64,000 bases of DNA from Ligustrum vulgare (GCA_963555705.1 OY743171.1:19839352-19903351); one strand, 5' to 3'. Shown: positions 22,574 to 32,538, counted from the first letter of the stretch. Program-made: numbers and translations. Notes: generated by a model from the letters alone, not told the origin.

Positions 22574-23227
22574 TCATAAAGTTAAGTTTACATTAACCGG
22601 ACTCCATTTTCGCTTGATTCCCCTTCCTTGCGACCAATCTATCTTAACCCCTGCTGGATCTTGTATTGAGATATATGACTGCAGCTTATCCAGTAGTTCA
22701 TCAATAGTAGGAGCAGAAATAAGGAGTCTTCTGGAAAATGGAGAGATGAATCCCTGTTCCACAGCATAATCAAGAAAGGTTAACAAGCCATCAAAGAAAT
22801 TGTTAACATTCAGAAGCCCAATAGGCTTAGTATGGAGATCTAGTTGAGCCCACGAGGTAATGTTAAAGATTTCTTCTAAGGTACCAAAACCTCCGGGCAG
22901 GGCTATAAAGGCATCAGAACCATATAGCATACAAGTTATGCGTTCATGGATGGATAAGGTTTGAACTTCGTGCCCTCGTGTTTTTCCTGCAACATCTACC
23001 AAAGGGACAGGTATGACACCGATTACTTTTGATTTCTCTGCAAGAGCAGATTGGGAAACACAACCCATTAGACCACTGCTACCACCCCCATACACAAGAG
23101 TGATACCTTTTTCCCCCAGTTTCTTTCCAAGATCTACGGCCGCTTCTAGATAACTGAAGCCTTTCCCCACTTTTGATCCACAAAATACATAAATAGTTTT
23201 GATCTGTCGAAGTTTTGGTGCTTCCAT
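22574..23227 (-). CDS. LOG-family cytokinin riboside 5'-monophosphate phosphoribohydrolase, copy 1
   Basis: The frame encodes 217 residues with no breaks, the normal length for plant LOG enzymes. LOG releases active free-base cytokinin from the nucleotide in one step in the cytosol. Visible features are the nucleotide-binding start IYVFCGSKVGKGFSYLEAA, the loop LVYGGGSSGLMG, and the signature PGGFGTLEE followed by TSWAQL. The Arg/Lys pair in the usual R-K-x-x-M catalytic motif is replaced: this protein reads IHERITCM, so the lysine is missing. The gene lies antisense inside element B, about 300 bp downstream of the NABP-like gene on the same strand. It has a TATA-like TTTAAATAG about 75 bp upstream and no intron, unlike most plant LOG genes. 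Activity is plausible but unproven. Confidence 0.85.
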   Translation of the reverse strand: MEAPKLRQIKTIYVFCGSKVGKGFSYLEAAVDLGKKLGEKGITLVYGGGSSGLMGCVSQSALAEKSKVIGVIPVPLVDVAGKTRGHEVQTLSIHERITCMLYGSDAFIALPGGFGTLEEIFNITSWAQLDLHTKPIGLLNVNNFFDGLLTFLDYAVEQGFISPFSRRLLISAPTIDELLDKLQSYISIQDPAGVKIDWSQGRGIKRKWSPVNVNLTL

Positions 23228-23301
23228 CTTTGATAGTATAGAAGAGAAAACTTACGAAGAAGATGTGATTTTGGGATGCCTGAACTATGAAATATGTTTG
23301 G

Positions 23302-23312
23302 CTATTTAAAGC
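23302..23312 (-). promoter_or_regulatory. TATA-like box before LOG copy 1
   Basis: TTTAAATAGC on the minus strand lies about 75 bp upstream of the LOG start codon. An almost identical TTTTAAATAG stands before the NABP-like gene, suggesting two separate promoters rather than one transcript. Confidence 0.4.
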
Positions 23313-23402
23313 CGGAAAAACTTACTGTTTTTCATTGATTCTGAAAAAGTAAAGATTTACTTTTGACAAAATCGGCCAACTTTTGACTGTTTTACCAAAG
23401 AT

Positions 23403-23418
23403 ATCACCTTTCGGTGAT
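23403..23418 (-). other. GAAA-loop hairpin between the two module genes, copy 1
   Basis: The minus strand reads ATCACC-GAAA-GGTGAT, a perfect 6-bp stem with a GNRA-type tetraloop. It is conserved at the equivalent place in copy 2 (44173-44186, TCACC-GAAA-GGTGA), although much of the surrounding spacer has diverged. Confidence 0.55.
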
Positions 23419-23523
23419 TTATTTCCAGCTTTATCAAAACTCGAGAAAGGAAAATATATTTTATTTCCAAAACGCGTGAAAGAAAACAGCAAAATATTTT
23501 AAATGTGTATCAAGAGATTTACC

Positions 23524-24075
23524 TTATATCATTGATGAACTGCCAGAAGCCTCATTTTGTAAAACAGACTGGCAAACAGGATCTTTTGCTATTATATTTT
23601 GGAGACTATAACGATTTTTGTCCCCGTTAAACTGAGCGTATAAGGAGAAAAGTTCACGTTGCACATAACCACTTGGGTGCGTCTCAAGAGTCAGTCGAAT
23701 ATCATCCAAAGACTCCTTACTCAGTCCACCCTTTATGAATTTGATTTTATCATCCCGATTAGTAGAAGAATATCCTACTGTTTTGCAACGAGTATCACAG
23801 TTCCAACGAGCACATTTGTAGCAACCATTCAGCCTTTTTGCTCTTCGTTTCTTTGCGAAGGTGCTTTTGCCTAAACCAGGCATGTGCTTTGGAAATGTCA
23901 TAGGTAATTCACCAGATAGTCGAACCTTTACTTCGATCAACCAGCGAACATCTTCTGAAATACCATGAGCCATCAGCAACCTCAATCTTTCGAGTCTTAT
24001 TCGATAAATTTTCCTCAGATCATTCATTGGAAGACTGGAATAATACTTGCGAATGTTTGTAAGAATGATATCCAT
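23524..24075 (-). CDS. Small basic cysteine-cluster protein resembling viral nucleic-acid-binding proteins, copy 1
   Basis: The frame encodes 183 residues and is unbroken. Residues 1-60 form a helical, Leu/Arg-rich region (LRKIYRIRLERLRLLM). At about 68-100 a run of basic residues (GKSTFAKKRRAKRLN) leads directly into a cysteine cluster GCYKCARWNCDTRC (C-x2-C-x4-C-x3-C). The C-terminus is polar. A basic patch abutting such a cluster, preceded by GKST, is the layout of the nucleic-acid-binding proteins of carla- and vitiviruses, many of which suppress RNA silencing. I infer a nucleic-acid-binding, probably nuclear, protein. Homology to the viral family is proposed from motif layout, not shown by a search. 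The start is fixed by ATG 40 bp after a TATA-like box, conserved in copy 2. Plant genes with this layout are not known to me. Confidence 0.6.
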   Translation of the reverse strand: MDIILTNIRKYYSSLPMNDLRKIYRIRLERLRLLMAHGISEDVRWLIEVKVRLSGELPMTFPKHMPGLGKSTFAKKRRAKRLNGCYKCARWNCDTRCKTVGYSSTNRDDKIKFIKGGLSKESLDDIRLTLETHPSGYVQRELFSLYAQFNGDKNRYSLQNIIAKDPVCQSVLQNEASGSSSMI

Positions 24076-24109
24076 GTTTTGATGGATCTAACCTCTTCCC
24101 AGCATGAAC

Positions 24110-24119
24110 TATTTAAAAG
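24110..24119 (-). promoter_or_regulatory. TATA-like box before the NABP-like gene, copy 1
   Basis: TTTTAAATAG on the minus strand lies about 35-40 bp before the ATG. The position is conserved in copy 2 (CTTTAAATAG, 43492-43501). About 200 bp of upstream sequence is also clearly similar in the two copies, so a promoter is duplicated with the genes. Confidence 0.45.
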
Positions 24120-24344
24120 CATTAAGGATCGGAGGAAATCCGCGTGATATTGATTCCAGCAAGAAAGCGCGGAATAGAATAATGGAAAAGAGGGAACAAG
24201 AGTTATGCGCCGTTTACTTTCTTGATAAAAGGAAGATTTGATGATGACGGGATTTGAGATATGGAATATTTTCTTGGATTTTGGGTACTGATATTTTGAT
24301 ATAATAATCAAGGTATAGAAATAATACGGGGATACGTGAAAGTG

Positions 24345-25005
24345 AAATAAGGACTGTATTGAATCAGGATTAATAAGTTTGTGCAAGTGAAAGGAATACC
24401 TTACGGGAAATGTTATGATATTTGAGTTAAGAATTTTAATTATTTGGGAGATATTTGTTTATTGAATTTTGCAGAAATTTTGGGTTACAAATATTGGAAA
24501 GATAAACTGATGATTATGTTGATATGTGAATAACATGTTTGGGTATATTACATAGAGAATATTCAGGTAATCGTTTTAATTATTTTGGGATATTTGGTGA
24601 TAAGAAGAAATGACAAATTATTATGGTATGATATGTTAGTAAAGATTTATTGAAATTTTAGAGATATTAATACGAATATTTGAGGTTACATGATACGATG
24701 ATAAGTGACAGGTTACATGAGTACTACAAGATATGATGAAATATCACATACGATTGTGAATTTTCATTTTGATTCAGAAGAATTTATGAGTAGACATATG
24801 TCTATTATTGATAGAAAAGTTCATGTCTTAAGAAAACAAATTGATGCATTTAGTCAAAGTCCAGTGGGTTAAATATGGTTGGGTTAAATATGGTAGCGAT
24901 GATGCTACATAAGAAGAAGAAGAAGAGATTCTGATTAAGTGTTCAGAAATCATAAGATCAAGTAAGTTTAATTTCGAGGACGAAATTATTTTAAGGGGGT
25001 AAGTT
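24345..25005 (+). other. Internal 3' region and polypurine tract of element B
   Basis: No open gene is seen. The region ends with AATTTCGAGGACGAAATT and TTTTAAGGGGGTAAG, the 3' end of a lost Gypsy pol and the plus-strand primer. The plus-strand spacer just upstream of the NABP-like promoter shows weak similarity to element C, suggesting the shared unit is larger than the two genes. Confidence 0.5.
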
Positions 25006-25339
25006 TGTAGCGACCAAGAATTTTTACGCGATTAATAATTATTTTAATAGAAAATCGTGTCGCTACTATTTCACCCATTTTTATTAAGTTAACGCCACGA
25101 CGTATTCGTATAGCCAAGTCAAGAAATAATCGAGATCGTTCGATTTTAAATTAAATTCCGAATTTCTAAAAATATCTCCATTCTCTTGATTTAAAGTATA
25201 TTAAGTCCAAGTACTTAATTCAATGTTATCCCAATATTTATTTATACAAAAATTATTTTTATTATTGAAATTAAGAAAATATATGCAAGCATGAGAGGTT
25301 CCATTATATATAATAATTATGAGAATCTTAATTTAATAA

Positions 25340-25790
25340 ATATGGAAAAGTATATGAATGAATTATATACTCCATTATATGTAATCATGAAGAGCATAAT
25401 ATTTGTATAAATATGGAAAAGTATATGAATGAATTATATACTCCATTATATGTAATCATGAAGAGCATAATATTTGTATAAATATGGAAAAGTATATGAA
25501 TGAATTATAGACTCCATTATATGTAATCATGAAGAGCATAATATTTGTATAAATATGGAAAAGTATATGAATGGTTGATAAGATTCCATTATATGTAATC
25601 ATGAAGAGCATAATATTTGTATAAATATGGAAAAGTATATGAATGGTTGATAAGACTCCATTATATGTAATCATGAAGAGCATAATATTTGTATAAATAT
25701 GGAAAAGTATATGAATGGTTGATAAGACTCCATTATATGTAATCATGAAGAGCATAATATTTGTATAAATATGGAAAAGTATATGAATGG
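25340..25790 (+). repeat. 71-bp tandem array in the 3' LTR
   Basis: This is the same array, in the same variant order, as 18925-19375. A minus-strand open frame of 99 residues (25456-25755) is an artefact of it. Confidence 0.9.
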
Positions 25791-26013
25791 TGCTTTACTT
25801 TAAGAAAAGGATGTGTTAAAATTAATAGAATTGAATGATTATGTTTACAATATGCCAACTTTATACATCTATTTAAACTCATCTCTTTTACACACAACTC
25901 TACACATATACACTTATTTCCAATCTCTTGACAAAATCCACAAGTAAGAGAAATTCAAGGTGGTCAAGAAAGTTTTGGTCCATTTACTACTACACTTCAT
26001 TTTAATCTTTTAA

Positions 26014-26808
26014 CAAGTAAGTATATCTTATGTTTTTATGAAAAGTAAGTATGTTTTTATGAAAGGTAAATACACCTTATGTTTTTATGAAAAGTAAGTA
26101 TGTTTTTATGACAAGTAAGTATATCTTATGTTTTTATGAAAAGTAAGTATATTTTTATGAAAGGTAAATACACCTTATGTTTTTATGAAAAGTAAGTATG
26201 TTTTTATGACAAGTAAGTATATCTTATGTTTTTATGAAAAGTAAGTATGTTTTTATGAAAGGTAAATACACCTTATGTTTTTATGAAAAGTAAGTATGTT
26301 TTTATGACAAGTAAGTATATCTTATGTTTTTATGAAAAGTAAGTATGTTTTTATGAAAGGTAAATACACCTTATGTTTTTATGAAAAGTAAGTATGTTTT
26401 TATGACAAGTAAGTATATCTTATGTTTTTATGAAAAATAAGTATGTTTTTATGAAAGGTAAATACACCTTATGTTTTTATGAAAAGTAAGTATGTTTTTA
26501 TGACAAGTAAGTATATCTTATGTTTTTATGAAAAGTAAGTATGTTTTTATGAAAGGTAAATACACCTTATGTTTTTATGAAAAGTAAGTATGTTTTTATG
26601 ACAAGTAAGTATATCTTATGTTTTTATGAAAAGTAAGTATGTTTTTATGAAAGGTAAATACACCTTATGTTTTTATGAAAAGTAAGTATGTTTTTATAAC
26701 AAGTAAATATATCTTATGTTTTTATGAAAAGTAAGTATGTTTTTATGAAAGGTAAATACACCTTATGTTTTTATGAAAAGTAAGTATATCTTATGTTTTT
26801 ATGAAAAT
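26014..26808 (+). repeat. About 98-bp higher-order tandem array in the 3' LTR, expanded
   Basis: About eight composite units of the ATGTTTTTATGAAAAGTAAGT family, three more than in the 5' LTR. Isolated substitutions occur in single units (ATATTTTTATG near 26150, GAAAAATAAG near 26432, ATAACAAG near 26697). Confidence 0.85.
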
Positions 26809-27639
26809 GTTTGGATCATTGCTATGAAATCAATCTCACAAGATTGTTATGGGTTCCATATGATATGTTTATGATTATGCTAAGGGGACCGGAGTTTAGT
26901 AGCGCTACACATAAGATTCTTGCCATTTAAGTTCGGTAAAATTCTTGTGTCTCCCTATGTTTATGAGTATTTCGATCCTATCCTATGTTATGATGAAAAT
27001 GATCCATATGCTTTCAAAAGAAAATTTATGCTTGGTATACTTACTGAGATTTTATAAATCTCACTCCACGATATTTACCATTTTCAGATAATTGAAGGTT
27101 CGAGGCGGTCAACATGGAAGTGGCAAAAGTGGTTAAGATTGATGAGATAATTATGTTGAACTTTATGAAAGAAAATTATGTTCTATTTTTATTCACAAAT
27201 AAAATTATGGGATTCTAATTATTCTTTTGAATAATTTTACATTTCTATTTAAGTCTCGATAATATGATATGAGTCACTTTTAGTGGCACTCGAATGGTCG
27301 AGAATTCGGGTCGTCACACTTTTCAATAGATTTTCTACCTTATTTTGGCCTTTTAAGGGTTATAGTATCCTTTCTTGAAAAATGTTTAAAGCACAAATAG
27401 CAATCTTCATTAAAATCTTTCAAAATTCTAAATGATTTTTCTGGTTATCTATTGTAATCTATTTGCCTCATTTGACCTGGAAATCTTGCAAAAACTTTAC
27501 CCACTTTTACATGTGCAAGAGCACTCTGAAATTAAACAAGATGAGGAAATGTAAAATCACCATTCTTCAACAAAATATATTGGAAAGTCGCACCGCACAC
27601 GATGTCGGGGTTGTGCAATGCACGATGCCTCACTAGTTT

Positions 27640-28348
27640 TTTGTAAAAAGCATGATTCTCTTACAAAGAATCAATACTTTGTTGAAATTTTGTATGATTC
27701 TTTTTTTTGTGGTAAAAAAGTATAGAATCATACAATTTTTCATCAAAATATTGATTCTTTGCAGAGAATCAATACTTTAATCTTGCAGAGAATCATATAA
27801 ATTTTCAACAAAATATTGATTCTCTGCAAATAATCAATATTTTGTTGAAAAATTGTATGATTCTCTGCAAGAGAATCGTACTTTTAAACAGAGAGACAAT
27901 ATTTTGCTAAATTTGTTGTATGATTCTCTGCATGAGAATCATACAGAACCATACTTTTTAGAAGAAAAAAAATATGGGCAAATACAAAGTAATGATTCTC
28001 TGAGAGAACCATATTTTTTTACAAAAAAAGCATAATGCAGAGAATCATACAAAATTTCAACAAAGCATACCTTTTATTTAAAAAAAAAGTATTTTTCTCT
28101 TGCAGAAAATAATACAAATTTTCAACAAAGAGAACTATACTTTTGTTTAGAAAAAAAAATAGGATTCTTTTCAACAAGAGAACCATACTAAAAAAAAGTA
28201 TGATTTGTTTAGAAAAAAATAGGATTCTTTGTAATTGGAAATTAGAGAACCATATATTTTACGTAAACCAAGTATCAAAAACTCACATTAGAAAGTGGCC
28301 AGTGTAAATCATCTAGACACCAAGTTTAAAACAAACATTTAAGAAACA
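27640..28348. repeat. AT-rich GAATCATAC/CAACAAA quasi-repeat region
   Basis: There are dozens of short inverted and direct copies of AGAATCATAC, TTTTCAACAAA and GATTCTCTGCA. They make the region strongly self-complementary. A 60-residue plus-strand frame (27853-28035) is a reading of these repeats. An inverted relative of 28121-28240 occurs at 32270-32390. Confidence 0.6.
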
Positions 28349-30463
28349 TGAATTTCATTTTAGACGCATCCTCATCTACGATGCTCGACAACGACAATGA
28401 TGAAGATTTCGTTGAACATGTTAACAAGATTGATGATCACGAGAAGATTGTGCTTTGCATTTGACAAAATAACATCTGTTGTCGGGCTCGTCTGCTTGAG
28501 AACCACATGGATGATGCACCTTGTAGAGGTTCAATCGTCGGTTGTGCTATGATCGAACACGATCACGAAGCAGCAGATCAATGCTTGTGGAACGATTAGT
28601 TCTCTGCAAATCTACGATACAAGGAACGAAAATTCCGCCGATGCTTTCGCATGTTCCGAAATCTATTCATGCATATACTTCAGGCCACAGTTTAAAAATG
28701 CGGAAATAGGTACCAAGGCGGTTTTTCTTTGCGAGGCAAGGCGTAAGCCTCACTACAAACAGAAAATTTAGTAAAAAAAATTGTAAGATAACATAAAAGC
28801 ATCTTATCTTATTTCAAAAAAAAAATTGTAAGATAACATAAAAACAACCTAAAATAGAAGTATAAAACCAAACGTAAACATCAAGCATTTAATTAAAACA
28901 TACATTACGTGGTCAGATTGCCGACTACATGACTTCAAATTAATTGTTTAGATTAAAAGAGGAGAGAGAACATGACAGGCAGACTGTAAGTGAGGTGCAT
29001 ATATAATAGAGTTTACAGACAGTTGACCATATTATTTTTTAAATTTTGATAACAACTAATCAGTGCATAAATAATATCTATAAAGAGTTTTTAATGATGA
29101 TAATGAAAGGAAGTGGTTACGTATATTTACAGACTTGGCACTACAGTGGGATAGTGACAAGAGCAAGAAAGTGGGGGTAGAGGAACATACAGGTTTTTTT
29201 TGGTCTAAATTGGATCTAAATTGTTTTTTTGGTTGGCCAAATTGGGTTTAACATATTTTTTATGTAATGATGGGCTACGGACTAAAGCATTTAAAGAAAA
29301 AAATCCATGCCTCAAGGTGAGTGAGGCGCGAGGTGTACGCCTCAACAACCGAGGCGTACTTTCCACCCAAAAAGCACTAAATTAGTATCTTGAGGTGTAG
29401 GTTGTGCCCCTTATAGTGATGTGGGCCTCAAGGCGCGCCTCCGCCTCTCCTTTATAAACCATGCTTTAGACGGTGCAAAGTCATGATAAGTATTTCGTGC
29501 AAAAATGCGACGATCTTGGAAGTCTAGGCTATCTCCTATCTAGAAAATCATGGCTGCAATGAGGATGTTTGCATATGGTATTGCAGCAGATGCCACTAAC
29601 GAGTACGTGAAAATAAGTGAGTCAATGACAATGAAGAGTTTGCAGCGGTTTTGTCGAGCTGTCGTGGAGGTATTTTCACCACGATACCTGCGGACACCAA
29701 ATGCCGAAGACATTGAGAGATTATTGTACATTGGGCATCAACGTGGATTTTCGGTATGTTAGGTAGCCTTGATTGTATGTATTGGAAATGGAAAAATTGT
29801 CTCACTGCATGGGCTTGACAATTTGCAGGCTTTAGTGGGTCCCTACAATAATTCTCAAGGCTGTAGCCGATTATGAACTTTATATATTGCATGTTCACTT
29901 CGGATTGAGTGCTCAATCGATGATATCGATGTGTTGAAGTCATCCTATCTATTTTCCAACTTGGCAAACGGCATAGCTCCACTGGCGAATTATGTTATAC
30001 AAGGAAAACAATACACAATGGGATACTATTTAGCAGATGAAATATATCTTATTTGGTCAATGCTTGTGTAGACAATCCATGATCTTCAAACTCCGAACAA
30101 AAAATATTTTGCAATGAGGTAAAAAAGTTGTAGAAAGGACATTGAACGTGCATTTGGAGTGCTTCAATCAAAATTTGCAATTGTTAGCGGACTGGCCTGT
30201 CTTGGAGGAAAAATGTGTTGCATGACATTATGATAGTATGCATTATCATGCACAACATGATAGTTGAGGACGAAAGAGATCTCAGTGCACCAACTAGAGC
30301 CTATGTGGAAGCGTCGATTCCAACAGTTGAGGTCGTCATAGATGAGAATCAATGCTTTCAAGAATTTCTTCCTCGACATAGAAACATTAAGAACATGGAA
30401 GTACACATTGCGCTAAGAAATGCGTTGATTGAGCACTTGTGGGAGGAATATAGAAACTCCTAA
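28349..30463 (+). pseudogene. Harbinger transposase (DDE_Tnp_4 type) relic
   Basis: The N-terminal part (28349-28680) reads MNFILDASSSTMLDNDND, later RGSIVGCAMIEHDHEAADQC and KFRRCFRMFRNLFMHIL. After a 778-bp hAT insertion it resumes with SHDKYFVQKC, MRMFAYGIAADATNEY, RFCRAVVEVFSPRYLR and GNGKI. Downstream NLANGIAPLANYVIQGKQYTMGYYL, ERAFGVLQSKF and HNMIVEDERD mark the catalytic core and C-terminus (to 30463). At least six stops or frameshifts are present. The full order matches the better preserved copy at 49749-50853. Confidence 0.8.
28686..29463. mobile_element. Small hAT-type element inside the Harbinger transposase
   Basis: The 778-bp insertion has similar inverted ends (CACAGTTTAAAAATG at left, complement of CATGGTTTATAAAGG at right). 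It is flanked by an imperfect 8-bp duplication, CTTCAGGC (28678-28685) and CTTTAGAC (29464-29471). It contains the GCGAGGCAAGGCGTAAGCCTC / GAGGCGCGAGGTGTACGCCTC motifs also seen near 9100. It has no coding capacity. Confidence 0.65.
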
Positions 30464-30597
30464 GACTAAATTTCCCATGTTATTTCTAGTTGTGGTATTG
30501 CTACGTGTTTCATATCCCCTTCTTTAAATTTTCATGTTTGTTTATTGAATTTTCACCTAATAAAAAGTTTAATTTTAATTAGGTTACGACAACATTA

Positions 30598-31017
30598 ATT
30601 TTTTAAGTGTTCAAAACAATTAATTAATATTTTATAAAATATTAAATTATTAAAATATAAATACGTTTTTGTACTTAATTATTGAAATAATTAACTGTAA
30701 TTAAATTGTAATTTTTTTAAAATAAAAAATTAGGAAAATAATGGACAGTGTACATTTGGTGTAAGATTTAGTGTTGCGGGGTTAGAGTAGAGAAGCTGTA
30801 ATAATGTAATTGTAATTCAAATTTAGTGTAAAATTTAGTTTTTAGTGTTCAAAACAATTAATTATTAAATTAATTAATATTTTATAGAATATTAATTATT
30901 AAAATATAATTACGATTTTTGCATTTAATTATCGAAATAATTAAATGTAATTAAATTGTATTTCCTTAAAATAAAAAATATTGAAATAATGAATAGTGTA
31001 CATTTGTGGTGAACCAC
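30598..31017 (+). repeat. Tandem duplication of AT-rich Harbinger end sequence
   Basis: The segments 30598-30790 and about 30838-31017 are diverged copies (AGTGTTCAAAACAATTAATT...GTGTACATTTG). The following terminal part TTTAGTGTAAAG continues only at 34664. This indicates that the block 31018-34663 was inserted later. Confidence 0.5.
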
Positions 31018-31116
31018 TCATAACCTTTAGTCTCTAAATCTCTGTTAATTTTTCCCTAGCTCCATCTGTGGCTTCAGATGAGTTATGCCGTAAGTGGGTT
31101 AGTGGTGAATCCACGT

Positions 31117-31370
31117 GGGTGTCGCTAGCTATATGCATTGGCGGCATTCAGTAGGGTGGGGATGAACAGAAGATCTAAGGCTTCGAGGGGGTTGATACTA
31201 GAAATGAACTCGTCGAGGCAGGCTCGAATGGCCATGTTATGAGAAAGATTGGCTCCAACGTTGTTGCCAGCGAGGAAAACTCGATCAAAATCAGCAGATT
31301 AATTCAACCATGGATCTAGACCTTGTCTGTTGGCGTGCAATTCCACCCACTTAATTGCTTCCCAAATTTA
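31117..31370 (-). pseudogene. Carboxylesterase (CXE, alpha/beta hydrolase) fragment
   Basis: The minus strand reads WEAIKWVELHANRQGLDPWLN, a stop, then SADFDRVFLAGNNVGANLSHNMAIRA. This matches the region around the nucleophile elbow of plant gibberellin-receptor-like carboxylesterases. The catalytic GDSAG is changed to GNNVG, so the serine is lost. No start, oxyanion-hole HGGG or other exons are present. Confidence 0.65.
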
Positions 31371-32457
31371 TTGTATAGGTGGAAGGATTGGGAGGAAAAT
31401 CATTTGCTCAATCCTTACGAACTTGATAATCAGCTGATTACTTGTACTTATTCTAAAAAAGAATGGCATAATTCAGTTGAAAAAGGAGTAAATGTTTAAT
31501 TTTGTACTTCGATTTTTGCTGAAGTGGCATTGAATGAAATATTTTTTTATGAGATATGTTGGGTAGATGATAGTTCAATTGATAATATGTTTATAGGCCA
31601 CAGGGAAATAATGTACAACCTCAGAGCTCGTAGGAGTTTATTTTCATTTTTTAGTGGAGTCATAAATTACTAGAATACTATGTTGATGTGGTATAATTAT
31701 GATGCTGATGATTGAAATTAAGTATTTTATTTGATAACAAAATAATTTTGACCACTGAAGAAGTTCTGGACCTCTATAAATAATATATGATGGCATGTCA
31801 CTCAGATTGAAGCAAGGGGTACGTATTGCTGAATGTTAGCTTGTGAAGAGAATTGGTTCTTGCCTTCGCAAAAATACTATTACGCACTTCACTTGGGAAG
31901 AAGAACATGGTCTGACCTCTACTACGGACAAAGATTTCTCAAGTGGTTAAGCGACGTGCATGGTTTGTTGCTACTAAGCTAACAACTGAAGTCTTAAACC
32001 TCAACAAGGTATCTTTGACAACACTCTCTGTACCATCATTATTTGCTGATATTTCTTATGGTTTTGATATAGAATCCTTTCATATATTTCATGTACTTGA
32101 AATTTTTTTAATAAGAATATCCTATTGTCTGGGAGTAGCAATCATGCATGATGTTCTGAACGAGATTATTATATTTTAACTCTGTTTTGAGTGTAAGCTT
32201 GATTGCTTTGATTATCAACCAAAACAATTGTTGCACACTTAAGCAGTAAAGTATGGTTTTATAATTCCCAGGTACAAAGAATCCTATTTTTTTCTAAACA
32301 AATCATACTTTTTTTAGTATGGTTCTCTTGCTGAAAAGAAACCTATTTTTTTTTCCTAAACTAAAGTATAGTTCTCTTGTTGAAAATTTTAATACTATTG
32401 TTTGCTTCTCCATTGAAACTAATATGCAGGATTCTTCACGGTCTGTGATTTTCGCAG

Positions 32458-32538
32458 GTTAAGCAAATGTTGATTGCACTTTTATGTGAGCCTGAAATGA
32501 AGTTGGCTCATGAAACCATTGAGATCATTCTTGACAAG
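32458..32538 (+). pseudogene. Isolated 27-codon exon, parent gene unidentified
   Basis: The segment is bounded by acceptor TTCGCAG and donor GTGAGT and is open in one frame: VKQMLIALLCEPEM followed by KLAHETIEIILDK. The splice sites and lack of stops argue for a real exon of a captured gene. I cannot name it. Confidence 0.45.

Larger units (their letters stand above)
18591..27318 (+). mobile_element. LTR element B carrying the NABP-like/LOG module
   Basis: LTRs start TGTAGCGACC and end GGTCGTCACA. They are flanked by the 5-bp duplication CTTTT (18586-18590 and 27319-27323). A tRNA-Met-type primer site follows the left LTR and a GGGGG-containing polypurine tract (TTTTAAGGGGGTAAG) precedes the right one. 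The adjacent sequence TTCGAGGACGAAATT is typical of the 3' end of Ty3/Gypsy pol, so the family is probably Gypsy. The internal 4.4 kb has no recognisable pol. It carries two complete minus-strand genes, antisense to the element. The LTRs are nearly identical apart from repeat copy number, so insertion was recent. Confidence 0.9.
25006..27318 (+). repeat. 3' LTR of element B
   Basis: The LTR is 2,313 bp, 293 bp longer than the 5' LTR. The difference equals three 98-bp units of the second tandem array. Elsewhere only a few differences are visible, for example AAGAATTCTTG against AAGATTCTTG near 26913. Confidence 0.9.
16640..27636 (+). mobile_element. Helitron-like element with captured exons and a nested LTR element
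   Basis: The right end reads GTGC-AAT-GCAC (hairpin at 27613-27623), nine bases, then CTAG at 27633-27636 followed by T. This is the classic Helitron 3' terminus. The left end is best placed at TCCTAATCC (16640) preceded by A, consistent with insertion between A and T and no target duplication. The GAATCATAC repeat family abuts both sides, as expected if the element split it. Without LTR element B it would be about 2.3 kb and consists of a captured, intron-containing gene fragment. No Rep/helicase is present. The 5' border is inferred. Confidence 0.5.
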
